A stretch of 64,000 nucleotides of DNA from positions 310,001-374,000 of the forward strand of contig JAANDG010000014.1 in NCBI GenBank assembly GCA_036852015.1, read 5' to 3'. The notes beneath the pieces are model-generated. The model did no database searches and was not told where the DNA came from. It saw nothing but the letters and a program-made list of their open reading frames with translations. The position numbers and the translations under genes are program-made. Shown here one piece after another: positions 48,798 to 58,936 of this stretch (position 1 is the stretch's first letter; every line of letters starts with the position of its first letter). This DNA comes from Pelodera strongyloides. Lineage: Eukaryota; Nematoda; Chromadorea; Rhabditida; Rhabditidae.

Positions 48798-49410
48798 ACC
48801 GTGTTTCTCCTGCTAGCTTTTCCACGCTTGCTATTAGTAAGTAAGTTAAGTTCAATTGCTAAACAATTATACTAAAAAAAATATAAACCCTTTTCATCAA
48901 CGTTCAGCGTTGAAACTCTTTACGTTGAAACCACATCTTACTAGTTCCGCATATCATGACAGGACATACGTATCGCTAAATTTAATACGGAGCTTAATTT
49001 CTCCGATGATGAAGTCAGCCGCTTCAATATAAGGCATCCGGAAAATATTATGTGCTAAACAAAACGGCAATTAATTCCTTCACTTAATTGAAAAAGGTTG
49101 TGCTTGGTGTGTCTTCCTCGCATTGCAATTTGGGATTCGTTTCTAAATAAGAAAATAAAATACTTGGGCAAACTAAAAAAAAGTGTCACTGTTTTGCCTC
49201 TTACTATTGTTTTCTGTCAAAATTGCTCCTGGATAATTTGTTCCAATTTCCACTTTTCAATCACAAACAGGCCTAACGATAGAAATCTTTATTTGATGAC
49301 AAAGAACTACAAACATAAGTAGAGATCAGGGTAATTAATATAGTTCTGTATACCTTTTTTCCGTGGGCCTGTCCCTTTAACGTGCATAACGCTTATGTTA
49401 ATTGGTAGTG

Positions 49411-49480
49411 GATGCCGGTAGCGTAATGGTAAACGCAGTGGCCCGGATAGCCGAAGATGCGAAACCCCAATTTGCAATCT
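49411..49480 (+). repeat. Degenerate tRNA-like sequence (Gly-type A box)
   Basis: GCCGGTAGCGTAATGGTAAACGC resembles a tRNA D-arm region, but the B box (GATGCGAAACCCC) is poor and the stems do not pair. It follows a family D right-end fragment (CCGTGGGCCTGTCCCTTTAA, 49361-49380). Confidence 0.35.
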
Positions 49481-51105
49481 AAATTCATAACTCTTACGGC
49501 TGAGGAAAAAATGCAAAATGACGCGACTGTCTGGGCCTCATATAGTCTTGAACTCTTGCGAGTTCATCGTGGTCCATTAACACTCACTCATTTGTACTAA
49601 TCCAAACATAAATGGTAAGATATTCAATATAGGGTGTTCCCGAGGGGCACGAAACATTGTACTCCCATTTATTCATTTCCTCGAAAAGGGCGTTTTTCAA
49701 ATGTCGGAAAGGCAAACAAAGGTATGCAAATATAGACAAAGAATGCAAACTGACGTGCCACTTGTGCATTATGACTTTTTGGCATTTACTTTCAAAATTG
49801 TAACCCAAAATTGCATTACTGTCTGATATTCTGGACTATGAGCCCACGAGTGACGCCACATAACATTAGCCTGATTGGTCTATAATTCAACTTAGGATTT
49901 AGATTTAGGATATCATATTTTGTATTAATAATACTAAGTGCGCTTTACAAGTGATACCCAATAGAGCCTCATTTTTTTTCGGTGGCATATGGTCTCCTCC
50001 GACCAAATTTTTTTTTATGTACATAACAATGTACATAACAACGCTGCGTATAACAGAAGATGTATTCTTAGCTTCTCCTCTCTATATATTCACTTCTTAT
50101 TAACCAATTCTGACGCAGAAGAGGAACGCCGCGTGCTAAAAATGCACGATTTCTTTTGAATTCGAGCATAACGACCCTAAATTAGTGACAATCTCATTAA
50201 AACGCGTCGTCGACCATTTTGATGTGTTTAGTAGAATAAAGGAGAAACTGAAGATAAAAGGCCAAGGCTTAGAGAGATTTCATGTGATTCTAGTCGTATG
50301 TAATCAAGATATTGGGCTATATTGCTTTCTTTGATTGCTTAGGCTTTCAGCAAACCTTTAATTATTCCATTACTTTTGCACTATACTTACGAAGACGAAG
50401 GTATACCAAGTGGCTTACTTTTTTTCTTACCATGTATTAAGTGTATTTACCTGGTGGTTTTTAGGTTTTTTTTTTATAATATTCTACTTTCCGACGGTTG
50501 GACATTGGCGCTGAACTCTTGTCAATGCAGTGATTAATTCAATAACTTCGAAGCAATTATTTTAAGATTCACTTATGATAATTGGGAGTTTAGTTCCCAG
50601 CTTGTGCAGGAACTTTTGACCATACTCAGTTGCAATTCAGTCTAATGAGAATGAGGACACGTACGTTTGTTACGATTTCCACACCTTTTCTCTTATTATA
50701 TTATGCCCACACCTTTTCAATCAAAAACTTTTTCATGGTGAACCTTGACTATGAACCCCGGAATAGATGTTAATGTTTATGGCGGTCTACAAAAAAACTG
50801 CACCAACAAAAACGTGTTTTCTCTTATAGACCAAGTAGTTTTGTGAACCGACCCACGACCCGGATATGAATTTTCAATCTGAACTCCTTTTTAGGGTTCA
50901 ACTCTGTCCTAGCACTTTTATTATCTTTAAAGTAAAGGTAGCAAAAATCAAGGAGTCTTCTCAGAAATTTAATTGTCCAGACGTCTTAGGCAACGATCTC
51001 GCACAACTGCTTTTCCGTGCTCGTCCTGACTTACTTCCGTCTCCCAAGTTAATTGCTAAATTGCCGTTAGGTGCCTAATGAGTTCCCCCACTCCTGTAGC
51101 TGTTC

Positions 51106-51250
51106 TCTTTCTCTCTGTCTCTCGGTTTATTCTCTCTCCCTCTCTCTCTCTCTCTCTGCATATTCTCTCTCTCTCTCTCTGTTTATTGTGGCACGGATCC
51201 TCCTACTCACTCTCTCTCTCTCTCTCTTTCTCTTTCACTCTCTCTTTGAC
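51106..51250. repeat. CT microsatellite
   Basis: Repeated CTCTCTCT blocks are interrupted by short unique pieces. The Leu/Ser-rich frame is an artefact. Confidence 0.9.
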
Positions 51251-52315
51251 TGTCTAGAGTTTTCGAATGCCTCTTGATAATTAATATCGGAAGTACTTTA
51301 GGTTTAAATTCAACTGGATAGCTTCACCAATTTACATTAAAACTATAAGCTAGTGGGACTTTATTCATAATTTATTCGAATATGCAAGTGCATAAAATAG
51401 TACATCAGCAGTTCGCTCATCTTCACTTTTTTCGAACGAAAGAGTCTGGGTTAGGGTTGATTTTTTAATTTTCTCACTTTGTAAGGCTTTCAAGTTTATT
51501 TTGCTCCAAAGCTTTGCACGCAACGTGCATATCATTTCAAATTCCGTCGGTGATCTTTATAAAAAAAAAATGGTTTCGTGCATAAGAGCAACATTTTTAG
51601 TTAAGAAGCGGGGTAGCCGTATATTTGATGTATTATTTATAAGGAGCACGATCTGCTCTGGGCTTTATGTATTTCGTCTGGACCTGGACTTTATTTTATG
51701 TACTTCTTATTTTTCCTAAGTGTGAATAAAATGCAAAGTCACAAATATGGTCCCAATTTCAAATCACGAGCTCAACTTGAACTTTTTTGCACTTGGTAAA
51801 AATAAGAATAAGAACAAAACAAAGTAAAGATCGTGTAGATTCGTACAACATTCGTTATGCAAATTCTAGATAATTATACCATTCCATTAGATATGAAACC
51901 AAAAAGTTTTTCCTTCGGACCAAACCTTGTTTCACTATGCAGTTTCTCGATATTTAGGAAAACTTATTAAATGTACAGTATCGTGATGATTTCGGATCAG
52001 TTGTCCTAGTTACTATTCGATTTAGATGTTATGTCAAGTTCAATTACAACTTTTGCTTTCACAAATATTGTGTCACATTTTAATATACATGCCTTCATCA
52101 CATGTTCGTACTAACTTACTATGAGTGATTACAGCTTATTTTTGACAATAAATTTTATGATTGAATAAATGTATTCGTTCGTTATCACGGTTAGAAGTCG
52201 AAGCCCCCCATTAGCACTATATAAATTTTATGCAAAAATATAAACATTTCAGGTTGAATTCCTCAAACAACGGGGAAATTTCTATATTCTAATGTTCTTG
52301 CAGCAGTCAATCATC

Positions 52316-53278
52316 ATGCTTCTCCTTACCATTCTATTCTGTGCGGCGTCAGTGTACTGTAGGTTATTAGCACCAATATTAGACAATAATGTTCCGCATT
52401 AGAATTGTGCATTATTACGTAATAATGTGACGATTCTGCACACAACGCGAAACTTTGGCCGGTGCGCGGCTAAGAAACAACTTCTTCAACATTCGTATGT
52501 ATTTTGTTCGCTTACATCTGGCCTACACCGGGCCCACATAAGGCGCCCAGCCGTACACCTTTTCTGTGTCCCTCGAGCCTCTTTCCCCCTTATTGGAAAA
52601 GTGCAGGCGAGGTGTAGGCCACGCACCGGCCAAGATTTGCTCAGTGTACGATCCGCTAAGTTCATATTTATTTCGCGAACCCGAACATTACACAATGGTT
52701 TCTTATCAGTCAGTGGTGTGCAATTCTATTATCATTTTCGGTGCACCGCACGCTTAGCTTTCAAAAATTGGGTGCATATATCCTCAGATCTCAGAAAAGT
52801 TAACTCTTGTACAATGTGATAGCACTCGGGAAATCAAGTGCCTCACTTTTTCAAACGCTTAATTGCCCTAAAATTTCGATATTTCAGCTTTTCCGAGAGG
52901 ACTAATGCTAGTCGTCCCCGAACCACTTGATGACAAAGCAGCGGGCGAAATGGCCGAGTTTCTGAACCAACAGGTAATTACCATGTTAATTACCATAATA
53001 GGCGTTTATAATACAGTTACAAGTAACGATTGGCATTAAAGAAAATGTACCATGATATAAACAAAAACAAGTGGAAAGAGATATGAGCTTTGTGCCTAAA
53101 CCAAAATCTAAGCCTAAGCCTAAGCCCAAGCCTAAGCCTAAGCCTAACTCGACCAGTTACCCCAATAATTTTTCAGGGTGCCGACTACATGCCCTTCTTC
53201 GACTACACACCAATTAACAAACGATCATCATTGAAACGGTTGGCTAAATTGGGCGCGAGAGGCTTTGGACGAAAGTAA
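52316..53278 (+). CDS. Neuropeptide precursor ending in ...LAKLGARGF-amide
   Basis: Exons 52316-52358, 52888-52973 and 53177-53278 join in phase to 76 residues. MLLLTILFCAASVYSFP is a signal peptide. The middle (LVVPEPLDDKAAGEMAEFLNQQ) is an acidic spacer. The last exon encodes GADYMPFFDYTPIN, then the dibasic site KR, then SSLKRLAKLGARGFGRK and stop. The terminal G-R-K is the standard amidation plus dibasic cleavage signal, so the expected product is SSLKRLAKLGARGF-NH2, or LAKLGARGF-NH2 if the inner KR is cut; GADYMPFFDYTPIN is a possible second peptide. Processing would be in the secretory granules of neurons or neuroendocrine cells. The ATG lies 12 bases after CTTGCAG. I cannot match the amidated peptide to a named flp or nlp family from memory, so it is listed as NLP-like. 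Confidence 0.78.
52400..52760. repeat. Inverted-repeat-rich segment in intron 1
   Basis: GGCCTACACC (52519) is mirrored by GGTGTAGGCC (52611), GGCCGGTGCGCGGC by GCCACGCACCGGCC, and ATTATTACGTAATAAT is a perfect palindrome. A 130-codon frame runs across it but has no splice support, so I treat the segment as a repeat. Confidence 0.5.
53108..53148. repeat. Interstitial telomere-type repeat (TTAGGC)n
   Basis: About seven near-perfect tandem copies of GCCTAA/AAGCCT, the complement of the nematode telomere unit TTAGGC, lie in intron 2 of the neuropeptide gene. A much more degenerate stretch occurs near 28930-28960. Confidence 0.9.
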
Positions 53279-53714
53279 TAGTAATAATAATGCAGGGAAG
53301 AACGCCTAATAGAAACAAAATTATAACTAAAATTAATTGTCTAATATATACTAATATATATTTAATACTGTTGCTCGTTGTTTTAATAACGCAACATCAA
53401 CTGCAACTTCACGCGAATCTTCAGTGTTGTACAGTTGCGTGGTTATTGGAAAGTCAGAACTTGCAAAGGCCTAATCAAATAACTCTCGCTGTTTCTCCTT
53501 TAGTGACTTATGCTAATTTCCTTGTTATACATAGGGAACTCGCTTTATAGTGCTTTTATTTCTTTGAACTCTGATAATTGATCTCCTTCTACTCTAGTTA
53601 AGTCGGCAAACAAATGGGGTTAAATTGATCTCGGTCTCGTTTTTTTATTAGTTCTGTTTTCATTGAGTGCCACTCAATAAAATGTGTTATGTGACCCTGT
53701 TTTATGTTTTTAAT

Positions 53715-53853
53715 GCGACGCTTCGAGTGCACCAGCATTCTTATGCAGCATATGCAAATGTATATAAATTAGATTAAAAAATCCAGCAAATTAGCATAGA
53801 TACGCAAGGATTCAGTTGTCCTGGGATGTGTTTCAAAAACCGACCGGTATTTC
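53715..53853. repeat. MITE, family A, left end missing
   Basis: The body (AGCATTCTTATGCAGCATAT, ATTAGCATAGATACGCAAGG) and right end TTTCAAAAACCGACCGGTAT are present. The terminal CGCTTTAA is lost. Confidence 0.7.
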
Positions 53854-54060
53854 AACATAGAAACCAAAAAAAAAGATGCAGCAAATAATTTTTATAATAA
53901 ATGGAAAAACGCACAGTGACAACGATATTGTATATTGTGTAGAAAAATTTGTGATTTGAATATTTGTGATTTGAATCAAATGCTGTCTAAATACTTGAAT
54001 CTACCTGACAATTGGCAAAAATATGCAATATTGTTTGTTTTATTATTTGTTTATCAAGCA

Positions 54061-57000
54061 TTACATCTGCACATTTGTCCAATTTCCAGCGTTCATGAAT
54101 GAAATGGTTCCTTGATTATCACTTGCCCACTCAAACTGAACACATTTGTTTTGCATAAATGGATAGCCGAATATGTAGGCTGGGTGGAATCCGGTTGCTT
54201 TTGTTGGATACAGAAGAAACATGCAGTAGTTGTAGTACGTCTAAATGAGACTTTGGTTTTGAATGAGTTGGAAGTTATCTGAGGAAGGTTTCCCCATAGA
54301 AATGCCAACCATAACCATGCAAGATCATAACATAACACGTGATATGAGTTCACCGACTAAATATATTTACAAATTTAAAGCTCACATTGGTTTAAGTATG
54401 CAGACAAAAAGAAACAACTTACGTTTCTGAAAATGTATGCTTCTTCGGGGAAGGTGACCTCCTCGAATTTATATCTAATAGTGATATCGGGAAAACGGTC
54501 TTTATAGCAGTCAACGAGAGGCTGAAATATTTTTATTGAGTATATTGAAATGGTTCTATTGAGCAATTTTCAAAGACTACGAGCTAGTACATAGTACGGA
54601 AATGCATCGTGCAGCTGCAGTACAGACTCGTAATTAAAGACAACCCCGCTCCGATGCGAGATAAAGAAATGATATGACCAAACTATGAAATTACTGTTGT
54701 TATTCTAATTCAAGGAGTTCTCGGGGATAAAAATATCTCCTTTCTTGATTGGTAAAAACTCAACTCGATAGCTTAGTAAATGAAAATGTGACATCAAGTG
54801 CAAAGCTAAGCAAACTCTGAATCGCCAAAAAAATATTACTTGAGTGTATTCCGGGTTCATAAAGGCGCCGGATAACTTGTAGATAGCGTTATAGACATCT
54901 TCTGGAAGACCAGTCAACTCGCTTACTGAATCCCAAGCGGCCATCTTACCAGTCGGTGACGAGTAGTTCATGTAGCTCAAGCTAAAGGTTTGAATTGAAT
55001 GTTTTAGCTGCATAGGGTATCGGGTAATACTTGAAAGTCTACAGTAGTAAGACATATTTGTTACATCCTGTTACCCATTCAGACTCTGGGTTTGTTCGAT
55101 GGTTTTCATTTTTTAGCTATATATATATATAGAACTTATCACTTGAATACACCGATAAAATACAGTAATCAGCGACAATATCTGCTAATTCGAACTGGTT
55201 GCTATAAATGGAATTCTATGAAAATGGTATTAGTCGACTACTACTAGAGCAAACCGGAACTACAACATAATGGAACAGGAGACTGACGAAAAGAGGACGA
55301 CATATGAGAATGAGAAATGAAAAGGACCCGTATCAACGGATCTAGATGTATTACCTACCCATTGACGCTAAATTTCCAGTCGCTCGTTGTAGCTTCCACA
55401 CGTACAACCGACGAATTATCGCAAAAGTTGTCCAGACCTCCAAACATGACGGAGCCTTGAAGGTAACCCTCTGTCCTAAATTTAAAGGTACCAGCAAAGT
55501 CTTACAAGTGTAAAAGTACAAAGGGACTCAATTTTTGACGGTCAGGCCAAATTATTCCAAAACAATGTTATCAGCACTCATTGGCGGGTGATTTGCGAAA
55601 CCATGTTGGACATTTCCCAGTATTAGAATATGTCGACCTCTGGTTCTTTCTTTTTCTGGACGTTTCAGCAAATAATGGAACACAAATGTACATTATACAT
55701 GAGAATGTTGTTCTCCAACATTCGTTCGACTAACCACGTGTCATACCGCTTTATACGTTTGAAATTAGAATAATGCAAAAAGGAGTAAACTGACGCAATG
55801 CGAATGGTAAAAGTGTTTCCAGCTCCAAGGTTGTTAGGTTGAAGCCAGGATTGTTGCGAATTGCCCGGCATTGCGAGACCAAATCTCCCTAACAGGCAAA
55901 AATAATAATAAAAAGGTCAGGACCATGGAAAAAAAATTCATTATTTAATTGTGCTGGGCTGGCTCTATTTAGCAGAGAAGTTATTATTTTTAGTGTCGAA
56001 ATTTTGTCGCGACCGCGACCGCTATTAATCATAATTATATGTTGCTTATTAGTTACCGTAGTTTTCTTTTCTTGTACTCGGCATTATATGTTTCTTTCTG
56101 ATTTGCACAAATTCGGCTTTCAGAAAACAGGCAACTATGTAGAATTCACAGTTTACGAGTGGTGTCATAATCTACTGCATTATGATATCACTTACGCATC
56201 AGTCAATGAAAATATGAAACCCGAACCTTGAGATAATTCATATTCAAAATGATAGTAGACTTTAGTGGCCATGGCAAATTCAGCTCCGGGTATCAAAGGA
56301 GCGCCTGGAAGGAAAGTCTAGAATCAAATTTAATCAATATCAATATTATCAATATTTTAATCTACCATTTTTAATCACCGCAACTGAAACAGGTAAGGTT
56401 AAACTACTGGCCTCATGTTTGAATGAATGTTATTCGCTCAAAAAGGAGAATCTTATAGCGAAATAGCGGTCGATTTTTGAAACGCATCGTGGACAACTGA
56501 ATTCTTACTTATTTATGCTAATTTTCTCGAATTCACCTCTATTTTTTATTCTAATTTATGGTCATTTGCATAAGCTGCATAAGGATGCTGGTGCACTCGA
56601 TTTGTTTCAAAACCGGCCGGTAGTTCGCTTTAAAAAAGTGAAGGTTCCCAGAATATTACACTGGAGCAACAGTACCGTAGTTACCCACTTGTAAAGTCTG
56701 AGTCCCATAGATCGTCCTTTACATATTCGCCGCTAATTTCGCCACTGAATCCAAAATCGTTGTGCGCGGAATCCTTGAATTTTGTCTTCAAATTCACGAA
56801 CGTGGTCGAGTTCATAAAAAAAGGATGATTTTTCATGGATTAAAGCGAAATATCGGCCGATTTTTGAAAAAAATCGAGTATACCAGCATTCTTACGCAGT
56901 TTATGTAAATGAATATAAATTAGAATAGAAAATTGAGCTAAAATTCACATAAATACGTAAGAATGCAGCTGTGCATGATGCGTTTCAAAAACCGGCCGGT

Positions 57001-58185
57001 ATTTCCTTTTAACAATTAAGAAAATAAGTGTTCAAGTGCTCATTTGACTCTTTGAAAAAGTGGATCATGATGAAGTGTCAGACAGGTTCCCAGGACTGTA
57101 GACTGTAGTCTCTACTACAGCGCTGAGAAGCTCAGGTGAGTAAGCGGTAAGCATTGCTCTCTTTCAGGTTTCAGTAATACTTACACATCTTATTATGTGT
57201 GAATACCACTTTATTGTGTGAATACCACTTTATTCAGACATACAATCATCACACATAGACTTGAGCATGAAGAATCCATGGTCCCGTTTGCTCTCGAAGT
57301 CGGGGATCTTCATTTTTAGCTCCAATCCAAGACGGTGTCTCTTAGCCGATGTGTCCCATAGAGTGAAGTAGACGGTAGAAGACGGCACAGAAGATAATAC
57401 AGAGCGAAAGGTCCGTCCTAAGGCTAGGCAAGGGGAGCGCCTTACCTTTATTCCCGACGCCGTGGCATGTTTGCAAGATGGTAGCACTGGGCGGGATTCG
57501 AACCCGGGTCGTATGGGTGAGAGACGAGAAGGATAAGGGTTTACTTTTTTGTTTGTTTGAACGAAACGGAATTTTACGTTTCAGGTGTTTCGTATACATA
57601 GTCCCTTTCCGCAACTCTTCAAAATAAGCCCAATAAAATTTTATTACATAAATTTGGAGAAGATGCGTTTCAGACTTTTCATAAATACAGTACGATATTT
57701 TTGGTAGGATCGCCTGAACGTCGCCTCACGCGGCGCGGCGATAGCCCTCTGGTTTTCTATATACAAATAAAGAGGTATGTTACAGCCTACTTTGGATCAA
57801 ATCCCGTGAGGTCTCCCGGGTCGTCAGCTCCCACTTTTGTCACCCAAGTGTAGGAATGTTGCAAATCAATTGTCAACTCTTGGAACATTTTGCCTAAAAA
57901 ATAGCAATTAGCGAATTAGCACTTGACAAATCAATTGATCAATATATTTTATGTAATATTTAGAAGACTAAAATATATTAGTATATACTTACTGCTTCCC
58001 AAGTAGAGTGCAATCATCGGAGCCATCGTCACATCTAACTTCACATTATCTTTAGAGAAGTGTTGTTTTTGTGCAATGTGCTTCTTTGCTCTATCCATTG
58101 CATTAGGAATTTTCAAGGAAAGACGAGTGCCATTGCAGTGTAGTGAAACAGACAGTAATGTTAAAATAAATGCACGCAATAGCAT
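54061..58185 (-). CDS. Pepsin-family (A1) aspartic protease-like protein with altered active-site triads
   Basis: Nine exons, 5' to 3' 58185-57993, 57893-57791, 56810-56689, 56304-56227, 55888-55795, 55475-55359, 54981-54840, 54521-54423 and 54240-54061, join in phase to 375 residues, close to the usual nematode ASP length. MLLRAFILTLLSVSLHC is a signal peptide directly after GTTCAG. Family features are YLGSSKMFQELTIDLQHSYTW (site 1), GRFGLAMP, a GSVMFGGLDNFCDN block with V.V......W.F after it, MAAWDSVSELTGLP (site 2), VDC....FPDITIRY, YCMFLLYP and FGYPFMQNKCVQFE. Asp74 and Asp253 are retained at normal spacing, but the DTG triads read DLQ and DSV, so catalysis is doubtful. The acceptor of exon 3 is not canonical: no AG lies between the MITE at 56840 and the exon. 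It may be a pseudoenzyme or a gene in decay. Confidence 0.75.
56452..56633. repeat. MITE, family A
   Basis: The left end is AGCGAAATAGCGGTCGATTT then TTGAAACGCATCG, and the right end CCGGCCGGTAGTTCGCTTTAA in part. It lies in an intron of the protease-like gene. Confidence 0.8.
56840..57012. repeat. MITE, family A, next to a defective splice acceptor
   Basis: The left end is TTAAAGCGAAATATCGGCCG and the right end TTTCAAAAACCGGCCGGTAT. Its left edge is about 30 bases upstream (minus-strand sense) of exon 3 of the protease-like gene. Confidence 0.85.
57480..57775. mobile_element. tRNA 3'-half remnant plus short interspersed element
   Basis: On the minus strand 57520-57480 reads CCCGGGTTCGAATCCCGC then CCAGTGCTACC, a good tRNA T-arm and acceptor 3' half with no matching 5' half. 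From 57528 the plus strand has AAGGATAAGGGTTTACTTTT, then TTGTTTGTTTGAACGAAACG, ending near 57770 with GTCGCCTCACGCGGCGCGGC and GATAGCCCTCTGGT, as in 46008-46255. It lies in the second intron of the protease-like gene. Confidence 0.55.
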
Positions 58186-58936
58186 CTGAACTATTATTAT
58201 TATTACCCAAAAAATGTACAACTCTTCATCAACAATAATAGTACAGACACAAATATGAATTAATACAACATGTTCAAAATGATCCACACTATATTGAAAG
58301 GGGACTGAAATTGGTAGATATAAAAAGGAAATCCATAAAGAACTGAAATCAAGCAGGTAAAGGTAAAAGTGCCGATTATGTGTATGGGGCCACGTTTCTC
58401 GGACACGAGGAATTTTACCATGATGGGTTCTCGTCCAATAAATAGTTAAGTTGAATAAATAATAAAAATACGTATAAAATGGGCAGTTCGTATCAGTGAT
58501 TATTTCTTATCTATATGAGCACAAATATCAGTTCTTAGGGTGCGATCAGACTACACAGAAAAATACAAGCTAAGTGGTTCAATATTTTAGTAAATCTTTT
58601 CAATATTGACTTCAATTGTTTACTCAAGGGTGATTTAATAATTTGTGTCGACTGTAATGGGGTTTCCAAGCATGCTGAAAATGTACACTATTTTGGTGTA
58701 CTACACGAGAATATATTTTTGAAGTTTACGGTAGAAATACGGTAGTGTTGACAGAAACACACCGAATTTTTGGGATACTTGAAAACCTCTGATAAAGTGT
58801 TGTGGAAACTAAACAATTAAAATTTATTCATAAGTTGCAAAATATAAAATGATGCAAGAACTCAAATAAAATTTAATTAATTTTACAAAATATAAAATAA
58901 TGCAAGAATTCAAATAAACATTTTATTATTCTTATT

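Larger units (their letters stand above)
41560..52250. other. About 10.7 kb without a convincing gene
   Basis: Apart from the repeats listed separately, I found no phase-consistent exon chain. Short frames (for example 43511-43726, 44690-44914, 45617-45895 and 50866-51078) lack matching splice sites or recognisable domains. A scan with RNA-seq or a nematode-trained predictor could still find small genes here. Confidence 0.5.

Noticed and set aside
52427..52819. 130-codon frame
   Set aside because: It lies wholly in intron 1 of the neuropeptide gene within an inverted-repeat-rich segment. No supporting start or homology is visible.
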